Source of the DNA: JAEUNX01 sp034004685 | GTDB lineage: Bacteria > Pseudomonadota > Gammaproteobacteria > Burkholderiales > Rhodocyclaceae | DNA length: 64,000 bases | Direction: 5' to 3' | NCBI GenBank assembly: GCA_034004685.1 | Contig: JAVEWG010000014.1 | Location: 1 to 64,000 of the forward strand | Part shown: positions 42,451-51,804 of the stretch, piece after piece | How positions within the stretch are numbered: the stretch's first letter is position 1 | How the letters are laid out: the number at the start of each line of letters is the position of its first letter | The notes under the pieces: generated by a model | What the model was told of the DNA's origin: nothing | Database searches by the model: none | What the model saw: only the letters and a program-made list of their open reading frames with translations | Translations under genes and position numbers: made by a program

Positions 42451-43491
42451 TCAGATGACCGCCAGGCGGGACGATCCCGCCACAAGCCGGCCGATCACCG
42501 CGCCGGGCCCGCCCTGGTGGGCGGAAATCACCGCCTGGACCTCCGCCAGGGCCTCTGCCCCACAGGCCACCAGCAGCCCGCCGCTGGTCTGGGGATCGGC
42601 CAGCAGCTTGCGCTGCCACGCCCCCAGGGGCGGGGCCAGATCCACCGCTTCGCCGTAACTGGCCCAGTTGCGGGTGGAGGCCCCGGTGGCAATGGCCGCC
42701 TGGACCTGGGCCGCGGCCTCTGGAATCACCGGCAGGCGTTCGAATTCAAGCTCTGCCGCCAGGCCGGAGCCCCGGCAGATCTCCAGCAGATGGCCCGCCA
42801 GGCCAAAGCCGGTGACGTCGGTCATGGCATGGACGCCGGCGATGTTGGCCAGGTCCGCCCCGGCGGTGTTGAGGGTGGTGGTCCAGCGGATCATCTCGGC
42901 GTAGCCCGCCTCCGAGAGCACCCCCTTCTTGAGGGCGGCAGAAAGGATGCCCACCCCCAGGGGCTTGGTCAGCACCAGCAGGTCGCCGGGCCGGGCGGCG
43001 GCGTTCTTCTTGACCTGCTCCGGATGCACCAGGCCCAGGCCCACCAGGCCGTAGATGGGCTCCAGCACGTCGATGGAATGGCCCCCGGCGATGGGAATCC
43101 CGGCGGCCCGGCAGACGCTGGCGCCCCCCTCCAGGATGCGCCCGATCACCTCGGCGGGCAGCTTGTCCAGGGGCATCCCCACCAGGGCCAGGGCCAGGAT
43201 CGGCCGGCCACCCATGGCGTAAACGTCGGAGAGGGCATTGGTGGCGGCAATCCGGCCGAAATCGAAGGGATCGTCCACGATGGGGGTAAAGAAATCCGTC
43301 GTCGCCACCAGGGCCTGAATGTCGTTGAGACGATAGACTGCCGCGTCATCGGAAGTCTCGGTGCCCACCAGCAGCTCGGGCGGAACGATCCCTGGTGGCG
43401 CCTTGGCCAGCAGGTTGGCAAGCACGGCCGGCGCGATTTTGCAGCCGCATCCGCCGCCGTGGGAAAATTGGGTGAGTTTGATGGCTTCCAT
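42451..43491 (-). CDS. selD: selenide, water dikinase
   Basis: A 346-residue SelD making selenophosphate from selenide and ATP. The N-terminal active site is SHGGGCGCK with C15 and K18 (E. coli C17 and K20), so this is the cysteine, not selenocysteine, form. DDAAVY, ATTDFFTPIVDDP and SDVYAMGGRP (metal/ATP site) follow. ATG 43491 matches family starts; longer in-frame starts lie inside selU. Only 34 bp separates it from the divergent selU. Confidence 0.95.
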   Translation of the reverse strand: MEAIKLTQFSHGGGCGCKIAPAVLANLLAKAPPGIVPPELLVGTETSDDAAVYRLNDIQALVATTDFFTPIVDDPFDFGRIAATNALSDVYAMGGRPILALALVGMPLDKLPAEVIGRILEGGASVCRAAGIPIAGGHSIDVLEPIYGLVGLGLVHPEQVKKNAAARPGDLLVLTKPLGVGILSAALKKGVLSEAGYAEMIRWTTTLNTAGADLANIAGVHAMTDVTGFGLAGHLLEICRGSGLAAELEFERLPVIPEAAAQVQAAIATGASTRNWASYGEAVDLAPPLGAWQRKLLADPQTSGGLLVACGAEALAEVQAVISAHQGGPGAVIGRLVAGSSRLAVI

Positions 43492-43525
43492 GGGAACAGG
43501 GCGCGGACCGCGCAGGACAACAGCA

Positions 43526-44587
43526 ATGAAAAAAGGCGTGGCGACCGTAGCACAGCTCTTCGAATTTGACGAGATCATCGACACCCGCTCGCCCGCCGAG
43601 TTCGCCGAGGACCGCATCCCCGGGGCCATGAGCTGCCCGGTGCTGGACAACGAACAACGCGCCCGGGTGGGCACCCTCTACAAGCAGGTCTCCCCCTTCG
43701 AGGCCCGCCGCCTGGGGGGCGCCCTGGTGGCGGAGAACATCGCCCGCCACCTGCTCACCCACTTCCAGGACAAACCCAAAAATTGGCGCCCCCTGGTGTA
43801 TTGCTGGCGCGGCGGCCAGAGGAGCGGCGCTTTCGTCACCTGGATGCGGATGATCGGCTGGGATGCCTGCCAGCTGGAAGGGGGTTACAAGGCCTTCCGC
43901 CACCACGTGGTCAACGAACTGATGGCCTACTCCACCCTCCTGCAATTCCGGGTGGTGTGCGGCGCCACCGGCAGCGGCAAGACCCGCCTGCTGGAAGCCC
44001 TGGCCAGACAAGGCGCCCAGGTGCTGGACCTGGAGGACGCCGCCGCCCACAAGGGCTCGGTGCTGGGGGCCCTGCCCCACCGCCGGCAACCCAGCCAGAA
44101 GGCCTTTGAAACCGCCCTGTGGGCGCAGATGCGCCGCTTCGATCGTTCCCGGCCGGTATTCATCGAAGCCGAAAGCCGCAAGATCGGCCGCATCCACCTG
44201 CCCGAACCCCTCATCGAATCCATGCGCAACAGCCCCTGCATCGCCATCGAGGCCAACCGGGAAGCCCGCCTGGAATTCCTGCTGGGGGATTACGCCTATC
44301 TGGGGGACAACATTCCCTCCCTCCAGGAAAAGATCGCCTGCCTGAAGGGCCTGCAAAGCAACGAAACCCTGGCCCGCTGGCACAAGCTGGCGGAAGCGGG
44401 CAGCCTGGCCGAACTCTTCGCCGAGTTCATCGACCGCCACTACGACCCCCTCTACCACCGCTCCCAGAACCGCAACTTCCGCCAGTTTGGCCAAGCCCCG
44501 GTCTTCACCACGGAAGACCTCAGCCCGGCGGGGCTGGATGAGCTGGCCGGACGGCTATTGGTGGCGTTCAGCCCGGCCCAGGGATAA
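43526..44587 (+). CDS. selU: tRNA 2-selenouridine synthase
   Basis: A 353-residue SelU/MnmH. The N-terminal rhodanese domain has catalytic C93 (YCWRGGQRSG), and a P-loop domain has GATGSGKT at 146-153. It replaces sulfur by selenium at the wobble uridine of certain tRNAs via a geranylated intermediate, using selenophosphate from SelD. ATG 43526 has AGGA 9 nt upstream. No selA/selB is in the window, so tRNA modification is the only selenium use visible here. Confidence 0.94.
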   Translation: MKKGVATVAQLFEFDEIIDTRSPAEFAEDRIPGAMSCPVLDNEQRARVGTLYKQVSPFEARRLGGALVAENIARHLLTHFQDKPKNWRPLVYCWRGGQRSGAFVTWMRMIGWDACQLEGGYKAFRHHVVNELMAYSTLLQFRVVCGATGSGKTRLLEALARQGAQVLDLEDAAAHKGSVLGALPHRRQPSQKAFETALWAQMRRFDRSRPVFIEAESRKIGRIHLPEPLIESMRNSPCIAIEANREARLEFLLGDYAYLGDNIPSLQEKIACLKGLQSNETLARWHKLAEAGSLAELFAEFIDRHYDPLYHRSQNRNFRQFGQAPVFTTEDLSPAGLDELAGRLLVAFSPAQG

Positions 44588-44680
44588 ACGGCTTTCATTC
44601 CGGGCCAATACCCAGAACGAGTGTCGGTTTTTTTTACGGTTCCGCCGCAAAAAAAAATATAAATCAAGACCATAAACTCA

Positions 44681-44695
44681 TGGCATACCTCTTGC
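44681..44695 (+). promoter_or_regulatory. sigma-54 (-24/-12) promoter
   Basis: TGGCATACCTCTTGC matches the consensus TGGCAY-N5-TTGC with correct GG/GC spacing, in an AT-rich intergenic region about 45 nt before the PEP-CTERM gene start. Exosortase-linked PEP-CTERM genes are known targets of the PrsK/PrsR-RpoN system, so the match makes biological sense. Confidence 0.75.
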
Positions 44696-44739
44696 GGATA
44701 GCGCGATGGTTTTAAGCCAACTATCCATCGAGGTTTGTC

Positions 44740-45702
44740 ATGAATCCATTTGCAAGTTCAAAACGTGGGCGCCAGTCCGCTGTATCCCGTGCCCTGCTCA
44801 TCGGCGGGCTGGCCGCCAGCCTCCTGGCCCATTCCGTAGGTGCGCAGGCAGACGCCTTGCCGGCCAGTTCCATAGTAGACGTGCGCACCTTTGGGCAGTT
44901 GTGTGCCGGGTCGTGTGCGGACAACACGCTTTTTAGCCACTCGCAAGTTCTCTACGAGACCTCTGGGGATCTAAGCGTCTGGTCTGGCTGGCAAACCAGT
45001 GGCATGACTTCGGTCGGCCAAGTGGCCGTATCAGGCGAGGGCGACCTCGCAAGCGGCACTCTCCGCGCAGTCGCCGCGTCCAACGGCATTAATTCCCCTG
45101 GCGTTGAACCCAATGCCTATGCCTACGCATCTAGCTCTGTCATTCTGGGAGACACCTTCAGCGTCTATAACAACAACGGCTCCCCGTACTCTGGCAACGG
45201 CATTTCCTACCTCACCGTAGACATTGACGGCACCTTCCTCGGGAACGAGGGATCCGACCTCTGGCTGGCATTGCAAGTGCGGATGTTCAAACCTGGCGGA
45301 TTCCAAGCCTGGCTGGATCAAGACTGGGCGACATTTTCAGCTCTATCCATCGGCAGCGGGTCTTACTTAAATTTGTCTGCGGGAGACACCTTGCCTACCG
45401 ACTGGGTGGTCGCGTTCACCACACCTTCTGAACCCTTTGAAATGTGGGTAGCCACTTCGGCGTCCTTCTCCTACAGACAGAATAACGAAGCCACCATCTT
45501 TGCTGTTGCAGACCTGGGCCATACTTTGACCCTGGACCTTCAGACCCCCGACGGCACGTATTTCTCCACGGCGTCCAACCTGTTCCCTGGTTCGAGCCAG
45601 GGGCCAAGCACCGTGCCGGAACCCGCGTCCATGGCGCTGGTATCGATTGCCCTCGGGCTGATGGGCGTCGCATCCCGGCGCCCTAAGCCGACAACAACCT
45701 AA
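44740..45702 (+). CDS. PEP-CTERM sorting domain protein
   Basis: A 320-residue secreted protein with an N-terminal signal region (LLIGGLAASLLAHSVGAQA) and a C-terminal exosortase tag. The tag is P293-E294-P295 (VPEPASMALVSIALGLM), a short hydrophobic helix and a basic SRRPKP end. The body is Ser/Gly/Asn-rich with few charges and no recognised enzyme motif. EpsH/XrtA would cut at the tag and place it on the surface or in exopolysaccharide matrix. GAGG lies 7 nt before the ATG; a sigma-54 promoter precedes it. Its lower GC and codon use differ from the flanking housekeeping genes, common for this class. Confidence 0.93.
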   Translation: MNPFASSKRGRQSAVSRALLIGGLAASLLAHSVGAQADALPASSIVDVRTFGQLCAGSCADNTLFSHSQVLYETSGDLSVWSGWQTSGMTSVGQVAVSGEGDLASGTLRAVAASNGINSPGVEPNAYAYASSSVILGDTFSVYNNNGSPYSGNGISYLTVDIDGTFLGNEGSDLWLALQVRMFKPGGFQAWLDQDWATFSALSIGSGSYLNLSAGDTLPTDWVVAFTTPSEPFEMWVATSASFSYRQNNEATIFAVADLGHTLTLDLQTPDGTYFSTASNLFPGSSQGPSTVPEPASMALVSIALGLMGVASRRPKPTTT

Positions 45703-45710
45703 CCCGGTTT

Positions 45711-45737
45711 GAGCCCCCCAGCAACCCTGGGGGACTC
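45711..45737 (+). terminator. 11-bp hairpin after the PEP-CTERM gene
   Basis: Arm 45711-45721 (GAGCCCCCCAG) pairs with 45727-45737 (CTGGGGGACTC) with one mismatch and a 5-nt loop, 9 nt past the stop. No T-tract. Confidence 0.5.
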
Positions 45738-45807
45738 ACCCGAGCAGTGCCACACCAAAATGCTGGCAGGAGTCCCAACATTGGCCCATCGCGCTGCGCA
45801 TCCAGAC

Positions 45808-46359
45808 TTAAACGTGCGTAGCGCCAGCCACCCCTTCATTGCTCCTCACCGCACAAATCCGCTGCACCACGGCCGGCCTTGGGGCCGCCACCTCGCCCTG
45901 TTCGAACGCCACCACCGTGAAGCCCGCCGCCGCCACGTCCAGCAGTTCATGGGGCCGCAGCAGGAAATCCGGGTTGCTGGGCTTGCCGAAGCGCTCGTTG
46001 CCGGCCATGAAAGTCTCATAGATCAACACCCCGCCGGAGGCGACGCAGGCCAGCAGCAAGGGCAGGCGCGGGCGATAGAGGTAGTTGGTCACCACCACCG
46101 CGCCAAAGCCCCGGCCGGCGTAGGGCCACGGGCCTGTTTCCAGGTCGGCCTGGCGGGTATGCACATTGGGCAGGTCGGCCAGCAGTTGCAGGCCCACCCC
46201 GTCCCGGTCCGCCGCTTCGACCTTGTAGCCCCGGGCCGCCAGCCAGCGGGCATGGCGGCCGCTGCCGCAGGCCAGGTCCAGAACCTCGCCACCGACGGGG
46301 ATGAGAGGGGCGAAGCGGGTCACCCAGGGAGAAGGCACGGCAAAGGCAGGATGCTGCAT
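45808..46359 (-). CDS. class I SAM-dependent methyltransferase
   Basis: A 183-residue methyltransferase: SAM motif I VLDLACGSGRHARWLAARG, acidic end of strand 2 in VEAADRD, and a GAVVVTNYLYRP motif. TehB-like size and fold. It starts 16 nt after the gabD stop, so it may be co-transcribed. Substrate unknown. Confidence 0.87.
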   Translation of the reverse strand: MQHPAFAVPSPWVTRFAPLIPVGGEVLDLACGSGRHARWLAARGYKVEAADRDGVGLQLLADLPNVHTRQADLETGPWPYAGRGFGAVVVTNYLYRPRLPLLLACVASGGVLIYETFMAGNERFGKPSNPDFLLRPHELLDVAAAGFTVVAFEQGEVAAPRPAVVQRICAVRSNEGVAGATHV

Positions 46360-46375
46360 GGGGGCTCCAGGGTGA

Positions 46376-47836
46376 TCAGCGGTCCAGGCCGGCCAGGCAC
46401 AGGTACTTCATTTCCAGGTATTCCTCGATGCCATGGCGGGAGCCTTCCCGCCCCAGGCCGGACTGCTTGACACCACCGAAGGGGGCCACCTCGTTGGAGA
46501 TCAGGCCGGTGTTGATCCCCACCATGCCGTATTCCAGGGCCTCGGCCACCCGGAACACCCGGCCCAGGTCGCGGGAGTAAAAATAGGCGGCCAGTCCGAA
46601 TTCGGTGGCGTTGGCCAGGGCCACCGCCTCTTCCTCGGTGGAGAAGCGGAACAGGGGCGCCACCGGGCCAAAAGTTTCCTCCCGGGCCACCGCCATGGCC
46701 GGGGTCACGTCCGCCAGCACGGTGGGCTCGAAGAAGCTGCCCCCCAGGGCATGGCGCTTGCCGCCGGTCAGCAGCCGGGCGCCTTTGCCCAGGGCGTCGG
46801 CGATGTGGTGCTCCACCTTGGCCACCGCGTCCTGGTCGATCAGGGGGCCCTGAACCACCCCGGGCTGGTCGCCAGGGCCTACCGGGAGCTTGGCCACCGC
46901 CTCGGTCAGGCGCGCGGCAAAGGCGTCATGGATGCCCGCCTGCACCAGCAGACGGTTGGCGCACACGCAGGTCTGGCCGCTGTTGCGGTACTTGGAGGCC
47001 AGGGCCCCTTCCACCGCTGCGTCCAGATCCGCGTCGTCGAAGACGATGAAGGGGGCGTTGCCCCCCAGCTCCAGGGACAGTTTCTTGATGGTGGGGGCGC
47101 ACTGGGCCATCAGCAGGCGCCCCACCTCGGTGGAGCCGGTGAAGGAGAGCTTGCGCACCACTGGACTGGCGCAGAGCTCGCCGCCGATGGCCAGAGGGTC
47201 GCCGGTGATGACGTTGATGACCCCCGCGGGGAAACCCGCCCGCTGGGCCAGTTCCGCCAGGGCCAGGGCGGTGAGGGGGGTCTGCTCGGCGGGCTTGACC
47301 ACCACCGTGCACCCGGCGGCCAGGGCCGGGGCCACCTTGCGGGTGATCATGGCGGCGGGGAAATTCCAGGGGGTGATGGCGGCGCACACCCCCACCGGCT
47401 GGCGGATCACCAGCAGGCGCCGATCCGCCCCGGGGGTGGGCAGGGTTTCGCCATGGATCCGCTTGCCCTCCTCGGCAAACCACTCCACGAAGGCGGCGGC
47501 GTAATTCACCTCGCCCCGAGCCTCCGCCAGGGGCTTGCCCTGCTCGGCGGTCATCAGCCGGGCCAGATCCTCGGCATGGGCCAGCATCAGATCGAACCAG
47601 TGGCGCAGCACCGCCGCCCGTTCCTTGGCCAGCAGATCCCGCCAGCCCGGGAGAGCGGCTTCGGCGGCGGCGATGGCCCGGCGGGTTTCCGCCGCCCCCA
47701 TCCGGGGCACCCGGGCCAGGAGGCTGCCATCAGCCGGATTGGTGACGGAAAGGGTGGCGCCATCCGTGGCGGCGATCCATTGGCCATCGCAGAAAGCCAG
47801 GCGCTTGAGCAGGCTCGGTTCTTGAAGGTTAAGCAT
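46376..47836 (-). CDS. gabD: succinate-semialdehyde dehydrogenase-type ALDH
   Basis: A 486-residue ALDH closely following GabD: TPWNFPAAMITRK, E256 (LELGGNAPF) and catalytic C290 followed by C292 (GQTCVCANR). The C-x-C pair forms the known redox switch of GabD enzymes. It oxidises succinate semialdehyde to succinate. AGGA lies 8 nt before ATG 47836. No gabT partner is adjacent. Confidence 0.9.
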   Translation of the reverse strand: MLNLQEPSLLKRLAFCDGQWIAATDGATLSVTNPADGSLLARVPRMGAAETRRAIAAAEAALPGWRDLLAKERAAVLRHWFDLMLAHAEDLARLMTAEQGKPLAEARGEVNYAAAFVEWFAEEGKRIHGETLPTPGADRRLLVIRQPVGVCAAITPWNFPAAMITRKVAPALAAGCTVVVKPAEQTPLTALALAELAQRAGFPAGVINVITGDPLAIGGELCASPVVRKLSFTGSTEVGRLLMAQCAPTIKKLSLELGGNAPFIVFDDADLDAAVEGALASKYRNSGQTCVCANRLLVQAGIHDAFAARLTEAVAKLPVGPGDQPGVVQGPLIDQDAVAKVEHHIADALGKGARLLTGGKRHALGGSFFEPTVLADVTPAMAVAREETFGPVAPLFRFSTEEEAVALANATEFGLAAYFYSRDLGRVFRVAEALEYGMVGINTGLISNEVAPFGGVKQSGLGREGSRHGIEEYLEMKYLCLAGLDR

Positions 47837-47870
47837 GGCGCATCCTTTGATCCTAAAAAACCTCGGTTGA

Positions 47871-47994
47871 ACCACAGAAGCACGGAGAAAATACAGGAAT
47901 CGGGCAGGTCGCACCCTTCACCCGGAGGATGACGCGGCAAATCCGGGCAAGTTTCTGATTTTTGACTTTCCTTTTGCCTCTGTGCCGCTGTGGT
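47871..47994. repeat. inverted pair of ACCACAG-type dispersed repeats
   Basis: ACCACAGAAGCACGGAG (47871-47887) and CTCTGTGCCGCTGTGGT (47978-47994) are near reverse complements (3 mismatches in 17). The module resembles the ACCACAGAGGCACAGAG elements scattered in many proteobacterial genomes. Between gabD and the diguanylate cyclase; the rest of the 258-bp gap shows nothing else. Confidence 0.5.
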
Positions 47995-48094
47995 GAGTTT
48001 TTAGGTTGCTCTGCCCCCCCCCCGGGGGGCCACGTCCATGCCCCGACCGGCGGCAGCCCTTGCCGGCGGTCTTGCGTCGCCGCCAGGGGCGCGC

Positions 48095-51028
48095 TCAGGG
48101 CTGCACTTCCAGATCCGCCCCCCAGAAGTCCACGGTGTTTCGCCCCCGCGCCTTGGCGCGGTAGAGGGCGCCATCGGCCCGGGCCAGGATGCTGTCGGGC
48201 GCCTCGTCGCTGGCCGCGAACTCGGTGATGCCGATGCTCACCGTAATGGCGATCGTGCCCTTGGCGGTGTGGGTCGGAGTGCCGGCAAGGTGGGCCCGGA
48301 GCTGCTCGGCGAACTCCCGAGCGCCGGCGCCATCGGTGCCAGGCAGCAGGATGCCAAACTCTTCGCCGCCGAGGCGGCCGAAAAAGTCCACCTGGCGCAG
48401 GCGCTGCCGCGATAAATCGGCGAAATGCTTGAGCACCAGATCCCCCACCGCATGTCCGTAGGAATCATTGACCCGCTTGAAGTGGTCGATATCCACCATG
48501 AGAAGGGTCGCCCGTTCGTCAAAACGCTTGATGCGGGCCAGCTCCATGTCAACCTGCTCCAGGAAATGGCGCCGGTTGGCCGCCCCGGTAAGGGAATCGG
48601 TAGTGGCCAGCTGGAGGAGTTCGGCCTCCATGGCCTTGCGCCGGGCAATGTCCTGGAACACCACCTCGGCACCCACGATCCTGCCTCCCTCTTGCATCGG
48701 GGTGACCGTCATCTGCACCGGGAAGACCTCGCCATTCCTGCGGAAGAAGGCATCTTCCACCCTGCGGCGCACCCCATCCCGCAGGGTGCTCTGAACCGGA
48801 CAATCCTGGGGGGCATAGGCCACGCCGTACCGGTGATGGTGGTGGAACAGGTGATGGGGGCTGTGGGCCAGGATCTCTTCCCGCGCAAAGCCGAGCATGG
48901 CCAGGGCGGCGGGATTGATGAAGGTGCACCGCCCCGCCGGATCCACGCCGTAGATGCCCTCCCCAGCGGAATTGAGCAGTAACTCGTTCCACCGGGACAG
49001 GCGGGCGATTTCCGCCTCGGCCTCTTTGCGGGCGGTGATGTCCATAGCCGTGCCGGCGGCACGCAGGGCGCGGCCATCCGGGCCCCGCTCCACGGCCATG
49101 CCCCGGACCAGGATCCACACCCAACGGCCATCTCTGTGGCGCATCCGCACTTCCATTTCGAGACGGGGCGTTTCGCCCTTGAGGTGGCTTTGCAGGGCAT
49201 CTTGGATCGCCCGAGCATCCTCCGGCGGGATCAGCCCGATCGCGGCCGCCCCGCAACGGGGCAATTCACCGGACGGGTAGCCCAGCAGGCCCGTCCAGCC
49301 CTCCCCGAAATTGAGTTCGCCCCCGGGGACATCCCAGTCGATCAGCGCCAGATCGGCACCGCTGATGGACAGGGCCAAGCGCTCCTTGGTGGCCAGCAAT
49401 TCCGCCTCGGCGGCCTTGCTCTCGGAAATGTCCTCGAATACCCAGATACTTTCGGCTGCCGACAGGGTGCCGAAGTTGACGGACTGGCCGGACACCCGAA
49501 TCCAGACCCGGCTGCCATCCCGGCGCACCATTTCCTGCTCCCGGGCATAGCGCTGCCCCCTGGCCAGCGCCGGGTAGGCCTCACCACCGACCGCCTCGTA
49601 GTGTTCCTCGCTGGGGTAGAGCAGGCGGGTACTCAGGCCAAGCATGTCCGCCGGCGCGGCGTAGCCGAACAGCTCGCTCATCCGCTGGTTACCCCAGATC
49701 AGCCGCCGCTCCCGCAGGAGTACAACCCCCACGCTGGAATTGGCCAGGATGGCGGACAGGAACTCCTTCTGCTCCCGCAATTCGTCCTCGGCGCGCTTGC
49801 GCTCGGAAATATCCTCGACGAGGGACCAGATGTAGTCCTGCCCATACCGGCCGGTGACCAGCATCCCGTTGAGCCGCAGTGGCACGAGGCTCCCGTCCTT
49901 GCGGACATATTCCTTTTCGTAAGGGCCGTAACGACCGGTCCGGGCCAGGCAATCGAGCTGCCGCGCTTTTTCGGCCTGGTAATTCTTGGGAGTCAGCGCC
50001 CAGTAATCGAGGGCTTGCAATTCCTCCGGCGGGTAGCCGCAGACGTTCCGGAATGCCTCGTTGAATTCCACATAGCGGCCGTTCATGTCAGTCAGGGCGA
50101 TGCCCAGGGGCGACAACTCATACAGACCCCGTAACTTTTCCTCGCTCACCCGCAAGGCCTTTTCCACCTGCAGCCGCTCCGCCTGCAAAGCCGTGATCAA
50201 CATCCCCGTGAGGACCGCGGTGGCCATGTACAGCCACAGCAGGAAATGCCCGATATCCTGGCCCGGTATGGAAAACGTGCCACGCCCGATGGCAGTCCCC
50301 CAGGCCGCCGCTGCCGCGCAGGCGAAACCGCCCAGGGCGGCGCCGGCAGTGCCGAAACGGAGCGCGGCCCACGCCAGCAAGGGCAGGGTCAGGAAGGCCA
50401 GAGGCAGGGTCCGGCCGAAATGGGTGTAATCCTGGAGGAAGGCGAACCAGGCGATGGCCGCGGCCGCCAGAATCCACAGGGCCAGTTCCATCTTGGCGCG
50501 GCCCCATGTCCGGAAATTGCGGGGGCTGCAGGTCAACAGCACCGGGGCGGCCAGCAGCACGCCGACGGTATCGCCCATCCACCAGGCGAGCCATGCCGCG
50601 CCCATGGCCTCCGGCTCCATCAAACCCGCCAGATAAAGGCTCGCCACGCCGCCCGTCGCGGAAACGGTCATGCCGCCGCCGGCCGCTGCCAGAAATCCGA
50701 GCACATCCCTTTGGCGCTCGAACTCGGGGCAAAAGCCGGTGCGCCGCAGCAAGAACCGGGCAAACAAAGGGGCGAGGGTATTGCCGGTGGCAATCGCGGC
50801 GGCCACGGGCCAGGGCGAACCGATGGATAGATTGACGAGCACGGCACCAAGATAGATACCGGGCCAGACGCCCCAGCCCCAGCGCAGCAATCCCGCCACG
50901 GCGATCCCCGTTGGGAGCCAGACGAGGGTAATGTGCGCCCCCACCGAAGGCATGCGCAGCCCCAGCCACCCCGCCCCGAAGTAGCCGAGGGCCAGGGCGA
51001 CGATCTTGAACAGGGAGCCCCGCATCAT
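48095..51028 (-). CDS. diguanylate cyclase with MASE1 and PAS domains
   Basis: A 977-residue membrane sensor. The N-terminal MASE1 domain (about 8 helices, residues 1-290, ending before a short coiled coil) is followed by four PAS/PAC modules, then a GGDEF domain. The signature G887-GEEF is intact, with an RQVD inhibitory site five residues before it, so it should make c-di-GMP and be product-inhibited. ATG 51028 (or 51025) begins the MASE1 sequence; the upstream open frame is not family-like. Stands alone. Confidence 0.92.
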   Translation of the reverse strand: MMRGSLFKIVALALGYFGAGWLGLRMPSVGAHITLVWLPTGIAVAGLLRWGWGVWPGIYLGAVLVNLSIGSPWPVAAAIATGNTLAPLFARFLLRRTGFCPEFERQRDVLGFLAAAGGGMTVSATGGVASLYLAGLMEPEAMGAAWLAWWMGDTVGVLLAAPVLLTCSPRNFRTWGRAKMELALWILAAAAIAWFAFLQDYTHFGRTLPLAFLTLPLLAWAALRFGTAGAALGGFACAAAAAWGTAIGRGTFSIPGQDIGHFLLWLYMATAVLTGMLITALQAERLQVEKALRVSEEKLRGLYELSPLGIALTDMNGRYVEFNEAFRNVCGYPPEELQALDYWALTPKNYQAEKARQLDCLARTGRYGPYEKEYVRKDGSLVPLRLNGMLVTGRYGQDYIWSLVEDISERKRAEDELREQKEFLSAILANSSVGVVLLRERRLIWGNQRMSELFGYAAPADMLGLSTRLLYPSEEHYEAVGGEAYPALARGQRYAREQEMVRRDGSRVWIRVSGQSVNFGTLSAAESIWVFEDISESKAAEAELLATKERLALSISGADLALIDWDVPGGELNFGEGWTGLLGYPSGELPRCGAAAIGLIPPEDARAIQDALQSHLKGETPRLEMEVRMRHRDGRWVWILVRGMAVERGPDGRALRAAGTAMDITARKEAEAEIARLSRWNELLLNSAGEGIYGVDPAGRCTFINPAALAMLGFAREEILAHSPHHLFHHHHRYGVAYAPQDCPVQSTLRDGVRRRVEDAFFRRNGEVFPVQMTVTPMQEGGRIVGAEVVFQDIARRKAMEAELLQLATTDSLTGAANRRHFLEQVDMELARIKRFDERATLLMVDIDHFKRVNDSYGHAVGDLVLKHFADLSRQRLRQVDFFGRLGGEEFGILLPGTDGAGAREFAEQLRAHLAGTPTHTAKGTIAITVSIGITEFAASDEAPDSILARADGALYRAKARGRNTVDFWGADLEVQP

Positions 51029-51540
51029 CGGCACGGGGCCGCCCGGCGGGAGCCCCCTCTGGCGGCATGGAGAATAGCGGTTCGGCCAAGTTGCGCCATC
51101 CGATACCCTGCCATCGTCAGCGCTGCCAAAAGCGCCGACCCGACGGCGCGACTGCCGATCACAGGTGTTCCCATGCCTTGGCCTGGGCGCAGATATGAAA
51201 TGTCTTGCTTCACAACTCCGGCTCCATCCATGCGGGGCTCGCGGACCGGACTTTGCACGCCTCACCCGTCAGGGCGGCAAGAACTGGCCAAGCACCTTGG
51301 GGCAGGTCCAGCCCCGGCACCTAAAAATACCACTAAAGTAATATGTCGATCGACCAATCCATCACGGGTCTGGGCACCGCGACTGCTGGACGCGCGCTTT
51401 CCTTCGGGCCGGGGGCAAGGCCTGGAGGACCATGGGCATTCAGGGCTTCACGCCAGGCCCCTGGGGCCCGGACCAAAACACCACGAGGGGCGCTGGAAAC
51501 GAAACTGGGCACCCGGTTAGGGTGCCCAGTTTCGATATTT
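51029..51540. other. intergenic stretch between the cyclase gene and the tRNA cluster
   Basis: No recognisable gene. It holds the promoter side of the MASE1 gene and, at its far end, the tRNA-operon terminator (51500-51534). Confidence 0.5.
51500..51534 (-). terminator. terminator of the lysC/tRNA transcript
   Basis: CGAAACTGGGCACCC (51500-51514) pairs exactly with GGGTGCCCAGTTTCG (51520-51534), 5-nt loop, 7 bp past the last tRNA. T-rich bases follow on both strands. Confidence 0.85.
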
Positions 51541-51617
51541 TGGCGCGCCCGGAAGGATTCGAACCTCCTACCCCCTGGTTCGTAGCCAGGTACTCTATCC
51601 AGATGAGCTACGGGCGC
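51541..51617 (-). tRNA. tRNA-Arg(ACG), copy 2
   Basis: 77-nt cloverleaf with encoded CCA: acceptor GCGCCCG/CGGGCGC, anticodon stem CCTGG/CCAGG and loop CTACGAA (anticodon ACG, read as ICG). Sequence is identical to the copy at 51685-51761. Confidence 0.97.
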
Positions 51618-51684
51618 TTGTATTGCATGGGAGCCGGCAAACCCGCCCCCGGGAGCCACCGCTGGAGTACGGCAACCCGGAATC

Positions 51685-51761
51685 TGGCGCGCCCGGAAGG
51701 ATTCGAACCTCCTACCCCCTGGTTCGTAGCCAGGTACTCTATCCAGATGAGCTACGGGCGC
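51685..51761 (-). tRNA. tRNA-Arg(ACG), copy 1
   Basis: 77-nt cloverleaf with encoded CCA and anticodon ACG; identical to 51541-51617 and 67 bp from it. Part of the transcript behind lysC. Confidence 0.97.
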
Positions 51762-51804
51762 TTAAAACAGGGCGCGGAGTGTATCACATAAACCACGCCA
51801 AAAC

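Noticed and set aside
48013..48030. C-run/G-run palindrome near the gabD-cyclase gap as terminator
   Set aside because: Homopolymeric C10G6 is prone to sequencing error and lacks a T-tract or loop in a sensible position.
51515..51526. Third copy of the GGCACCCTAACG motif (reverse strand, 11 of 12)
   Set aside because: It lies in the loop and stem of the tRNA-operon terminator and is not upstream of a gene, so it is likely chance.
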